Shown here: piece after piece, positions 19,275-28,094 of the stretch
Numbering within the stretch: position 1 is the first letter of the stretch
Layout of the letters: each line of letters begins with the position of its first letter
NCBI GenBank assembly: GCA_049999725.1
Contig: JBNGIS010002534.1
Location: 1 to 28,094, forward strand
Source: Haplomitrium mnioides
Lineage: Eukaryota > Marchantiophyta > Haplomitriopsida > Calobryales
DNA length: 28,094 nucleotides
Direction of reading: 5' to 3'
Notes under the pieces: generated by a model
Told to the model about the DNA's origin: nothing
The model's database searches: none
What the model saw: the letters and a program-made list of their open reading frames with translations, nothing else
Position numbers and translations under genes: made by a program

Positions 19275-19860
19275 CTACTCATTGTCATACTCCTCCTTGG
19301 ATTGCGTTTCCCCTAGGTGAGGAACAGGTCCGTAGTACAACACTGTCTTTTCAGGGCCGAACACCAATGTGGAATTCCCCCAATTGTGCAAGACACAGGC
19401 TCCATACAGCCAGGGCCTTTCGATTAAGATAGGGTATGGAGACACTCTGGCTGGCCGCATGACCAGGTAGTTCAACTTGAACTCTTTTCCTCCGATGAAG
19501 GTGGGTACTTTGAGGAGGGAGCCTAATGACTTCATCTGGGATCCATCTACCAGACTTATAATTCTAAGAGTATGTTGGAATTCCGTGAATCCTAGCTTAT
19601 GAGCGATCTCTTCTATAATTATGTTTACTCCTGCTCCTCCGTCTACGAGCACCAATGACAGTGTGCACCCCGCGATCTGTATGTCGATCTTTGGGGCCTC
19701 ATTGTCCTCACACACCAGCTGCAGATCCGTTGGAGCTCCCACTCGGGGCAGCCTTCTCCTCCTCTTGGCTCCCATCATTAATTCTCGCAGCTGCCTTCGG
19801 TATAACAGATTGTCCTTGATTAGTTGGCCCACTGTGGCCTTCACATTCGATTAAATGTTG
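19275..19860 (-). pseudogene. Gypsy aspartic protease
   Basis: One open frame of 189 codons holds LSLVLVDGGAGVNIIIEEI, the position of the catalytic D[TS]GA loop, here DGGA. FKLNYLVMRPARVSPYPILIERPWL fits the second half of retropepsins. The enzyme would cut the Gag-Pol polyprotein. The Gly in the active-site loop is unusual and suggests loss of activity, though the rest is well kept. Confidence 0.82.
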
Positions 19861-20165
19861 TATGGAACGGGTTTTGCTCCATCTTCTAAGGCTGCGATCT
19901 TTGCTTTTGCCTCCTTGATCCTTCCCTTCTGCTTGCGGACCTCCTTGAGGGTCTCCACCGCTACCTGCTCCTCCTCCAAGGCCTCCAGAGCCTCCAACTG
20001 CTTCCTTATGTGGTCTTGTTGCTTTGGATAGAACCACGTCGGATTATCCCTCTGATAATCTGAGTCACTTTGAGATGAGGTTGTTTGAGCTGCCCCCTTC
20101 TTGGCTTTCCGCTCAATTTTCTTCTAGCTCTTCTTTTTGGCCTTTGCTCCGGCTCTGGTCACCAC
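19861..20165 (-). other. Gag-protease spacer of the gypsy element
   Basis: Low-complexity, Gly/Lys-rich coding remnant (KEAVGG..., KIEGRK-like basic stretches) between the zinc knuckles and the protease. Frames change at least once. No domain seen. Confidence 0.5.
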
Positions 20166-21770
20166 TCAGAAACAATCTTCGAAAGTGAGTGTCTCCCATC
20201 CTGGCAATTTTGCTTCCTCCTCTGTTTCCAAAGCTATGAGATTGACAATTGCGGATGGAGGAGGATTTGTGCCTAGTTTAGGGGATGCATCGGGCTTTCG
20301 AGTAAGCGAGCAATTGATCGCCACATGCCCCTCCTTCTTGCACTGGAAGCATAAGTCAAGCGATTGGCCATAATCGCTCTTCCGTGGCTCCAAACAGTTA
20401 GAGGAAATGTGGTCGGGTTGACCACAATTCCAACATACCATAATTGTTGTCCGGGGTGGCCAATTGGTAGCCCACTGATTCCTTGGCCCTCTGCTTCCCC
20501 CCACTGGCCTGCTTAGCATGGTACGATGCCCCATATTGATATGATAAACTGTCTCTAGGGCCTCTTCCATCATGTACTCTACCTCTTCTCTCACATACTC
20601 TGGTGTTGCCTCCCTCACGTAGTGTAAAGCATTATTCTCGATCGGACATTCCTGAGGGGAGTGTCCATGTTGCTTACACCTCACGCACCACACTTCGACT
20701 CTTCAGGTGGGTAAGGGTCTACCTTCCGGTTTGATCCTTGCCAGGAGGATGTTCGTCCCCTCCATCTTGGCGCTCAACTCTTCAATTCGATCCCTCCCCC
20801 TAGCTTCCTGCTCGCATTGGGTTTGGGTTCAGTCCTCCTGTACTTTCTTTTGTTGGCCCCCTTGCGATGATTCACTTCCTTCTCCTTAGCCCGCTTCTTC
20901 TTTTTTATGTCTTCCTCTTCTTCTTCTTTCAAAATGATTGGTCCTCCTCTAAGCTACTGTTGCCAGATTCATTCTCGCTTTTCGTGGAAGACTCAGAACT
21001 CTCATCTGTTTCCTCTCCGCTATCTGAGGTGTCTAAAGAGTCATCAGACTCGTACTTGGCTCTTGCCTTCCTACGGGAGCTCGTAATTGCAACATTGACA
21101 TGGGATCGGACTGCATTGACTGCTTCTTCAAGAGTTTGTGGATCCGTCTGTCTCACCTAGGTCCCAATTCGCATGGGCAAAGCCGCCAGGAACCATGCCG
21201 TGAGCGTCCTTTCTGTGGCTGGCGAGTTCAGCTTCCTCTTGGATGGTTGGAGGAATTTCCTCACGGACTCTTTCTTTTTCATCCTTAGCTGACCCATTTT
21301 GATCAGCGCCTCTGTCTCCTCCCCGATCCCTCTGAATTCTACAATGAAGGCTGCCTTGAACACATGCCAGTCTCTCTTGACATTGTCGGGCAAGTCCTTG
21401 TACCATGGCTGAGCCTCTCCCTTCAAGACCGTTGGCAAAATCTCGATTTTTACATGGCTTTCCCCATTAGTTGTCCCGGTGTTCTCCAAGTCATCCAGCC
21501 ATACATCGGAGTCATCCTTTGGACGCCCCTTGAAGGATTTGTGTTTGAATCTGCCCCGAAGCCTAGAAGGAGGTACCGGATTGGCCATCCCAGCATTGAC
21601 CACGACCACTTCCACCCACAAGTCTCTGCCTTCCGCCACTCTTCTTCAACAGACTCACAACCAAGTGCTCTATTTCTCGGAATTTGCCTTCACAATTTGA
21701 CTTTGGGTCTCTGGTACACAAAGTGATATCTTGGCTTCGGGTTGGTCTCAGGTTTCTGCAAACCTTTGGC
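20166..21770 (-). pseudogene. Gypsy Gag with three zinc knuckles, disrupted
   Basis: Gag forms the virus-like particle. The capsid-like part (21639-21157) has DVWLDDLENT, LKGEAQPWYKDLP and FKAAFIVEFRG, typical of the plant retrotransposon Gag domain. An in-frame stop at 21157-21159 precedes an acidic Ser-rich segment to 20929. A shift of frame follows through a Lys-rich stretch. The C-terminal nucleocapsid-like part (20693-20166) has three CX2CX4HX4C knuckles: CVRCKQHGHSPQEC, CWNCGQPDHISSNC and CFQCKKEGHVAINC. Three intact knuckles in such a broken frame make the identification firm. Most gypsy Gags have one or two. Confidence 0.88.
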
Positions 21771-21771
21771 C

Positions 21772-21790
21772 CTCCTTCTAGCGCCAAAAA
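21772..21790 (-). other. Primer-binding site (gypsy element)
   Basis: On the minus strand, after the 5' LTR and TGAAT, the sequence reads TTTTGGCGCTAGAAGGAGGG. TGGCGCTAGAAGG is of the TGGCGCC type found in many plant gypsy elements. The exact tRNA cannot be fixed by eye. Confidence 0.75.
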
Positions 21791-21794
21791 TTCA

Positions 21795-24700
21795 TGTCAC
21801 TCCCTTCCTTCAAGTCTTAACCTTCATATGTGCCACTTGGAAGGCAGTGGAGGACACAAACATAGGATTAAGGTTCTTTTCTGAGATGGCCTCTTATCCA
21901 GTTATCACTTTAAGGCCTTAAGGATTCTCTCCTACCTTACAAGCCCTTTCCTCACCTCCATATTCACCTTAGCATACAATTTGATCATTCACCAACAACA
22001 CCAAACACACATTCACACCACCCAAGTGTTTCTTGTGGAAATCCTCAATGTGATTCAAGGGTCCCAAATCTGGACCCTGCCACCTTGCATATACTTCAAG
22101 GGGCAAAATGTAATGAACCCTGTGCTAATGAACAATAACAAGGGACTGGACTCTCCCTCTGAGAGTGGTCCCAGGATCTTGTACAAATATAATTCTTGTC
22201 TACTCTATTCTGAATTGTTTCCTACACAATAAAACGGAGTCAAGAGCAGCATGCACTGACCCCAAGGTCACAAGACTATGTCAAGGGACTTGACTCCCCT
22301 TTCAAAGGATGTCTCAAGGTCTGAACAACTGGTATCTGATTAATCCTAGTCTACTGGTCTCTTATTCAATATACTCAGAATGCAAATCTAACTAAGATAA
22401 ATACACACAAATACAAAACACACCCACGCTTTGCACTGCACCAAAACAGAGATCTTATAGGACCACTGGAACTAATCTTCCCAGTAGACTCCTCCCTTCT
22501 GGAGCAACTTACCTCCTCAATCCTTCACATCAGCTCCCACACACACATCCTTCTTCCAGATAGTTTTCAACTTCCATTGCTAGAAGCCATGGATTTACTT
22601 CCTCATGCTCGGAAGAGGATTTCTTTCACTTCCACCCTTGGAAGACAGTCCTCCCGACTGCAAGTAGCTCACTCCACCCTTGAGCCTCGAACAGGTGTTC
22701 TGCGCAGTGCGCATGCACTAACACAACCACCCTCTTCACAGCTCCACTTGAAAGATAACACCAGAGCGCACTCCGAGCACTCTGGGTTGATGCTCCCGCA
22801 CAAAGAATGCAGAGATGACACCAAAATCCCACTTGGTAGTCTCTCTTGAATTCTCAACAAAACGGATCCTCTTCAAATTCCTCGTATCAATCCACCTCTT
22901 CCCTTGGTCCACCCATAGGGATGAGTCTACCTAGATTTCTCGAGCTTTTAGAGCTCTCCGCCCAGCGATTCTCGGCACCCCTCTAGTCCACCTCTACCCT
23001 TGCTAACCCTCAACGCAAGTACACTCACTTCACGTGATTTCTCACTGGAATCCCACTTTTTCCTTACCTTATTGCGCTTTTCTTGTCTCGAGATTGCTGG
23101 CGCGTCTCTAGCTTGCTTGCACATCAACCCGATCGAATTCAGAGCCCATCCATGTATACCCTTCCAAGCTTCCGTTGCTCCGAATCCTTCCTGTTCAAAA
23201 TGTTGCTATTCTCGTTAGGCTCGGACATGGACGTTGCGACAACTATCTCACTTGTTCATAGAATGATGCCAAGTACAACAATCATACGGGAGTGAGTCCG
23301 AGGAATCTTGCGAACTAAGATTCCGTATATTCCCATGGAACCAAGTTCGAAGAACCCCACGGAATAGAGTTCTAAAGAGTTCTACGGAAAATGAGTCCGA
23401 AATAATCTCAAAGATTCACATCCAGAGATTCCTGCGTATCTGAGTTTGCAGAATCCAACGGAACCCATGGTCCATTGTTGGCTTTTCCTCCATTGTCGTC
23501 GTCCAATGCCGCATTCAACCTGGAAGTTGGACTGGCGCTTTGACCTTCCTTCGTAGTTGACCGCGAATTTTAATCCAAAGAATACGATGGATAGGGAAGT
23601 CCGAAGGATCTCTCGGACTCCTTCAAAGTGCCACTTATCAAGGCTGACTGTTTTCTGTGTTTGCCGTGCGACGCCATTTTCAACTAAGAAGGCGGACCGA
23701 CGCGCTGACCTGGTTCCATGGTGACTCCTCTCTGACCCGAAGGATCCAATAGACCCTCCTTAAGTGCCACGTAATCCGTAGGAGAGCCGTCTGATATTGT
23801 CTTCAAATGGGAAGGCGGACCGACGCGTTGACTTGGTTCCGTGGTTGACTCCTCTCTAACCCGAAGGATCTAACAAACCCTCCTTGAGTGCCATGTAATC
23901 CGCAAAAGCGCCGTCCGACGCCGTCTTCAAAGGGGAAGGCAGACTGATGCACTAATCTGGTTCCATGGTTGACTCCTCTCTGACCTGAAGGATCCAATGG
24001 ACCCTACCTGAGTGCCACATAATCCGTAGGAGTGCCGTCCGACGCCGTTTTCAAAGAGGAAGACGGACCGACACGCTGACCTGGTTCCGTGGAATCTAAT
24101 GGGCTCCGCCGCGCTGCCACGTGTCCACTAAATCTCCTCGAGCCCTCCGAGTACGCCATGTAATCCGAGAGGCTGCCATTTGACATCGTTTTCAACAGGA
24201 GAGCTTGACTGTTGCGCTGACCTTAGGTTTCGATGAAGACCGCAGACTCTCTCCTTCGGCCACGTTTTCGCAAAGCTTGGCGGGCCTCCTACGCCTGCCA
24301 CGTTTTCGCTGAAGCCCCGCAAACACCCTGGACCCGCAATCTCTCCGTAAAGATCCGCGGACTCCCTGGGTCTGCTACAACCCCGCAAAGACCCGCGGAT
24401 TCCCTGAAGATGCCATGTAATCCACTAAATCTTTCGGAGTCCTCCGAAGACGCCACTCAATCCGCTGAATCTTTTGGAGTCCTCCAAAGACGTCGCGTTT
24501 CCGTTGAATCTTCTAGAGTTCTCTGAAGTTGCCACGTCTCCGCTAAGACTCGCGGATACTAAAGGAAGGGGTCGCGGACCCTAGTAGAACTCGTTTCACG
24601 CCTGAAAGATCGAAGCGCCCCCCGATCTCTTTCCTAGTTGTTGTTCACAAAGGCCCTGACCCTTCCTTTCTCTCCCCGATCTTCGCCTTTGGTGTGTGGC

Positions 24701-25158
24701 ATCTGAAGGCTTGCCCCGCGGCCTTGCTTTGTCTACGACTTCTTCTCCCTCTGCCATCCTTCAATCTCTACTTCACGTCTCAGATCTTTCTTCCTCCTCG
24801 TGGTTGATCGCCTCTGGTAGCGTTCTTTCCTCCTTGCTAGGCCTCGATTCCCGTATTCCGATGACCCTTATAGGCTCCTTTCTGCTTCCGTTGAATTTTA
24901 GTGGTGCCCCACTTGTGGGCAGACATAGCTCCCTGTTTCACTTTTGAAGCAACCTGCAAGCTCACCTTCAATCGACCTCCCTTCCTTCTCCTTCACAACT
25001 CCATTCCCTTCCTCAGATCCATACGATTCGCTTATGTTTGCTGGTTGAAGTCAATCCGCTGCTTCCGAGGTACCGTAACACTTATCAAAGGGAAATTGTG
25101 CCAATGCCACCTCTGTTCTTTTGAATCCCTCCTTAGAGCTCCACATCACTGGCTGACA
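21795..25158 (-). repeat. 5' LTR of the gypsy element
   Basis: Ends in TGTCA at 21795 and TGACA at 25158, a perfect 5-base terminal inverted repeat. It aligns end to end with the left LTR with frequent substitutions and small indels. It holds repeats of about 124 bp at 23628-24125. As the 5' LTR it would carry the promoter of the minus-strand transcript. Confidence 0.93.
23628..24130 (-). repeat. ~124-bp tandem repeats within the 5' LTR
   Basis: Units begin with GTGCCACGTAATCCG-like words at about 23628, 23763, 23888 and 24012, with 124-125 bp between the later ones. They match the units in the other LTR one for one. Confidence 0.82.
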
Positions 25159-25163
25159 AGGGC
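25159..25163. other. Right target-site duplication of the gypsy element
   Basis: AGGGC, matching AAGGC at 12609-12613 at four of five bases. Confidence 0.7.
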
Positions 25164-25330
25164 ATGCCGCGTGAGTTGAGAATGTTGTTGCACTCGGATG
25201 GAGCACCAATTGTTGAATATTGACGCCTTGCTTGGGCTTCAAAATCTTGATATGGATCGCCAATTTTAAAAATTCGCGCTCGACGCACCTCGCGTCTTTG
25301 TAGCTATCCGCGAAATTCACTAGAAACTAA
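25164..25330 (-). pseudogene. Candidate upstream exon fragment cut by the gypsy insertion
   Basis: After an acceptor-like TTTTGTTTTCAG near 25338 (or TTTCTAG near 25323), one frame reads NFADSYKDARCVEREFLKLAIHIKILKPKQGVN. Another frame further on reads STIGAPSECNNILNSRGMPF, and a shift may join the two. The fragment stops at the gypsy insertion and would continue at 12613. I do not recognise a domain. The exon status rests on codon-like sequence and the splice site only. Confidence 0.5.
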
Positions 25331-25924
25331 GTGAACTGAAAACAAAACCAAAAAAATTAAGCATAACTACAAGTGTAAGACTCGACATTCATTGCGTACA
25401 AGGACTCTTATAGCATTATGCTCCTGCACGCATAAGGGAGTCCATACGCGCATGTACTTTGAAGTCCATACGTGCCTTGATGATAGGAGTCCTTGCGCAC
25501 AAAGACGCTGAAGTCTTTGCGCACATAGACTTTGGAGTCCACCTACGCATGGACTTCGGAGTCCAGGTGCGCACAAATTACCAAGTCCCTGCGCATATGG
25601 ACTTGGGAGTCCATGTGCACATGGACTCCCAAGTCCAGGCGCGCTCTGATATAGGAGTCCATGCGCGTCTGGACTCCCAAGTCCTAGCGCGCAGGGACTC
25701 CAAAGTCCATGCTCGTATGGACGATGGGAGTCCATGCGAGCATGGAGTCCCAAGGTTCAGGCTCGCAAGGACTTGGGAGTCCATGCGCGCATGGACTTTT
25801 GAGTCCTAGCACGCAAGGACTTGGGAGTCCCTGCGCGCTTAGACCATGGGACTCGCTCACATGGACTCCTTGGGAGTTGAGACTTAGTAAAGAAACAAAC
25901 AAAAGAAAAACGATTCCAGAATTT
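25331..25924 (-). other. Probable intron with the second palindromic minisatellite
   Basis: Lies between two exon-like frames on the minus strand and ends in a T-rich tract with CAG. A clear GT donor at the right edge was not found, so this boundary is uncertain. Most of it is the 24-bp array. Confidence 0.5.
25424..25875. repeat. 24-bp palindromic minisatellite, second intronic array
   Basis: Same plan as the array at 10801-11244: CATGCGCGCATG cores alternate with GGAC...GTCC. Here the spacers are CCCAA or TTGGG, one the reverse complement of the other, so units occur in both orientations. At 25598-25637 two head-to-head units make a perfect 40-bp palindrome. The array reads through as octapeptides on both strands, which I take to be incidental. 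Confidence 0.87.
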
Positions 25925-26287
25925 ATCTTGCTATCTTCCGTTGTAGCCTGAAGATGTTTCACAAAAATGTCCTTCTTCATCATTTCAGAAAAAAACAAAT
26001 CATTTGCGATTTGCACTGTAAAGGGTAATTGCATCTTGGGACTGCACAAGCAGCGTGATGTTGGCTTTCTTGCCATCTCGGATCATGGTGATTTGGACCA
26101 GTAGACCCAAATTGAAATTTTCAGTTTCACCAGCAAAAAGGTAAAGAAGTTGATCAGGGTCTCTCAAAGAACAATAATTTACTAGCCAATTCCACTCAAG
26201 TTTTTTAGACTCTAGAGACTTGAAAACATTTGAATACCTATATAGCTTTTGTTGAGATGGGCTGAAAACATTTTCTTGAGATGCCAT
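25925..26287 (-). pseudogene. Candidate first exon of the ParB-methyltransferase gene
   Basis: An ATG at 26287-26285 opens a frame beginning MASQENVFSPSQQKLYRYSN, with KKLEWNWLVNYCSLRDPDQL and QITMIRDGKKANITLLVQSQD, that ends at 26000. A second frame continues with MQLPFTVQIANDLFFSEMM and KDIFVKHLQATTEDSKINSG to about 25925. A one-base shift near 26035 would join them. The mix of hydrophobic strands and charged turns looks like a folded protein, but I know no family for it. It could belong to a separate gene. Confidence 0.5.
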
Positions 26288-26759
26288 TCTCAAGATGCTA
26301 GAGAAAGGTCGAATTTGAGGTGAAAAATGTAATGAACAAAAGTTCAGAAATTTCTAAAGGCTGGAAATGGAAAAAAATCAACTAAATGCAAAAACAAGGA
26401 TACCTAGAAAACAAAAACAAAAAATTGAACTCACGACAATGGAAAGAAACTTTCCACTAACGCTCATTTTATAGCTAAATTTCAAAATTTGCTTTTTCTT
26501 GCCAAAAAATGATTCGTGGAGCTCTTGACATATAGGTTTGCTTGGTGCAAAAAAAGAGTTAGTATATAAAGCATGCTTGTTTTCATCTCTCCAATTATTA
26601 TTATTATTATTATTTTTGCATTTTCTTCTTAAAAAGTTCCCAATTTTGTCGTTTTGCAAAAAAAATGACAAAAACACATCTTTTAGATGTGTTATAAGAG
26701 GTTCAAAATATTTATTAAAATAATTCCTTGAAGTACTTGATTTTTAGACAACATTTTCA
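26288..26759. other. AT-rich region upstream of the candidate first exon
   Basis: Would hold the promoter and 5' UTR of the minus-strand gene. Contains an ATT microsatellite at about 26593-26614. I see no certain TATA box or other site, and no gene. Confidence 0.45.
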
Positions 26760-26915
26760 ATGGTTGGAGTTATTAAAGGCAAGAAGAGGTTAGAGTTTCA
26801 AGATTCATCTTCACAAAAAAGTGTTACTTTTGACAAACAGGTTGATATTTGTTCAAATGGCAATTATTTGGAGCTAAGTGATTGTCAAATAGTGAATTGG
26901 GACGCTGACTCATAG
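26760..26915 (+). CDS. Short plus-strand ORF of unknown function, possibly truncated by the adjacent LTR
   Basis: ATG at 26760 opens a 51-codon frame (MVGVIKGKKRLEFQDSSSQK...IVNWDADS) ending at TAG 26913-26915. Its composition looks protein-like, with a basic start and polar middle. The last codons run into the LTR-like sequence that begins at about 26905. It may be the start of a larger gene cut by that insertion, or chance. No family recognised. Confidence 0.25.
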   Translation: MVGVIKGKKRLEFQDSSSQKSVTFDKQVDICSNGNYLELSDCQIVNWDADS

Positions 26916-28094
26916 TTCTTCTCCTCGGGAGCAACATTGGGCCAATCTCCCTCTTGATAGTGTAAGAGCACCTCGGAAGCAGTGAAACTACTTCAATCTG
27001 TGGGTACGAGCAGATCGCACGGATCCGAGGAGTGGAACAAGATCATTGCGGAAGGAGAGAAGGGAGCAGTGGTCGCCATCAAGTGGGAGGGCACCACTAA
27101 AATTTGAAGGAAACCAATGAGAGCCCGTAAATGTCATTAGGATGCGGGAATCGAGGCCTAGCGGGAAGGAACGCCTCCTAGAGGCAAAGCGGCCGGAGGA
27201 GGAAGGTTGAAGCTACAGAACGGAGATCCAAAAGCGCTCAAGAGGGATGGAAACCACAAAGCAAGCCTACAGATGCCACACACCAAAGGCGAGGATTAGG
27301 AATAGAAAAGGAGGGTCGAGACCTTCATGAACAAGGGCTAGGCCAAGGATCGGGGCACGCTTCGATCCCCTAGGCGTGAGACAAGTTCGAAAAGGGTCCG
27401 ACCCCTTTCTTCAAGTATCTGCGGGCCTTAACGAAAACGTGGACGAAGGGGAGAGTCCGCAGTCTTCTTCCGAGAAAGGTCAACGCGACAGTCAGGCTAC
27501 CCCTTTGAAAAACGACGTCGGACAGCGGCTCCTCGGATTACGTGGCGTCCTCGGAGAGCTCATGGAGATTCAATGGACACGTGGCGGCGAAGCAAAGCCC
27601 GTTGGATTCAACGGAACCAAGTCAGCGCGTCGGTCCGCCTTCCCCTTTAAAAACGGTGTCAGACAGCGCTCTTGTGGATTACGTGGCACTCAGGGAGGGT
27701 CCATGGGATCCTCCGGGTCAGAGAAAAGTCAACTACGGAACCAAGTTAGCGTAGCGGTCCGCCTTCTCTTTGAAAACAACATCGGACAGCAGGCATGGAA
27801 GAAAGTCAACCTCGATACGTGGCACTTCAGAGGAGTCCGAAGGATCCTTCAGACTTTCCTGTCTGTTAGATTCTTCAGCTTGGGATCCGCGGTCAAATAC
27901 GGGGTAAGGTCAAAATGCCGATCCAACTTCCACATTGAATGTGGCGTCAGATGGCGGCAATGGAAGAAAAGTCAGCAACGGACCCTAGGTTTTGTTGGAT
28001 TCTACGAACTCGGATCCGCGGGGATCTCTAGATGCAAATCTTTGAGATTTCGTCAGACTCCTTTTCCGCCGGATGCTTTGGAACCTTGTTCCGT
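26905..28094 (+). repeat. Diverged gypsy LTR in the opposite orientation, cut by the window end
   Basis: The plus strand matches the reverse complement of the right gypsy LTR from near its 25158 end down to about 23400. Matching phrases include GCACCTCGGAAGCAG, GGCACCACTAAAATTTGAAGG, GGATTACGTGGCACTCAGGG and GCAAATCTTTGAGATTTCG. It is much more diverged from both LTRs than they are from each other, and shorter by several hundred bases. Fewer 124-bp repeats are present (about two, at 27540-27860). It is a related family or an older insertion; whether an interior follows lies outside the window. Confidence 0.82.

Larger units (their letters stand above)
12614..25158 (-). mobile_element. Ty3/gypsy LTR retrotransposon, 12.5 kb, disrupted
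   Basis: The element has two LTRs of about 3.3 kb (12614-15910 and 21795-25158), a 5.9-kb interior, a primer-binding site beside the right LTR and a polypurine tract beside the left one, so it is transcribed on the minus strand. The order gag, protease, RT, RNase H, integrase is that of Ty3/gypsy. I see no chromodomain after the integrase. Every reading frame has stops or shifts, and the two LTRs differ at many positions by eye, so it is an old insertion. It landed inside the ParB exon region of the methyltransferase gene in the same orientation. The RT and integrase motifs make the class certain; the lineage within gypsy is not. Confidence 0.95.
9455..26287 (-). pseudogene. Intron-containing ParB-DNA methyltransferase gene, split by a gypsy insertion (composite)
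   Basis: I read five minus-strand segments as one gene: 26287-25925 (N-terminal), 25330-25164, 12613-11336 (Lys-rich linker plus ParB-like domain), 10729-10173 and 10073-9455 (methyltransferase). The 11336 donor and the 10729 acceptor join two open frames in phase 0, which strongly links the ParB and methyltransferase parts. The gypsy element at 12614-25158 separates the last two groups and carries a near-perfect 5-bp target duplication, so its flanks were once contiguous. The link to the two right-hand segments rests on strand, position and exon-like frames only. Fusions of ParB domains to N4/N6 DNA methyltransferases are known in bacteria and phages; there, the ParB-like part is thought to bind DNA or nucleotide. 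Stops and frameshifts show that this copy is inactive. Confidence 0.62.

Noticed and set aside
22577-22849. 90-codon plus-strand frame in the right LTR
   Set aside because: The corresponding part of the left LTR has different breaks, and the frame has no family resemblance.
26378-26677. 99-codon minus-strand frame with an Asn run
   Set aside because: The Asn run is the ATT microsatellite and the rest is AT-rich low-complexity sequence.

Overview
The window looks like nuclear DNA of a land plant with a large, repeat-filled genome. The evidence is a plant-type PhoD-like phosphatase fragment, plant Ty1/copia and Ty3/gypsy retrotransposons, spliceosomal introns with GTAAG donors and pyrimidine-rich acceptors, and almost no intact reading frame. 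I cannot name the species. No tRNA, rRNA or CRISPR array was found. All recognisable coding matter lies on the minus strand and all of it is broken.

Layout, left to right. 1-1914 is unassigned sequence. 1915-5983 is a complete but non-autonomous copia-like LTR element on the minus strand, with two 172-bp LTRs and a perfect TATAG target duplication. It carries the 5' part of a PhoD-like phosphatase gene in sense orientation. 5984-8340 is an older, decayed copia element whose RT and RNase H are still readable through stops; it is joined to an array of GPLV-type coding repeats. 8340-9350 is AT-rich sequence followed by a 37-bp tandem repeat.

9455-26287 is, as I read it, one interrupted minus-strand gene. 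Its C-terminal exons (10729-9455) encode a beta-class DNA N4/N6 methyltransferase. A middle exon (12613-11336) encodes a ParB-like domain preceded by a lysine-rich linker. Candidate N-terminal exons lie at 26287-25925 and 25330-25164. Two of its introns hold the same kind of 24-bp palindromic minisatellite. The gene carries several stops, one clear frameshift and a lost catalytic motif, so this copy is a pseudogene.

12614-25158 is a 12.5-kb Ty3/gypsy element on the minus strand, with 3.3-kb LTRs, gag, PR, RT, RNase H and IN, all disrupted. It sits inside the ParB-methyltransferase gene, flanked by a 5-bp near-identical duplication (AAGGC/AGGGC). From about 26905 to the window end there is a truncated LTR of a related gypsy family in the opposite orientation.

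The most notable item is the ParB plus DNA-methyltransferase gene. This architecture is familiar from bacteria and phages but here is split by spliceosomal introns in a plant genome. Second is the gene-carrying copia element.
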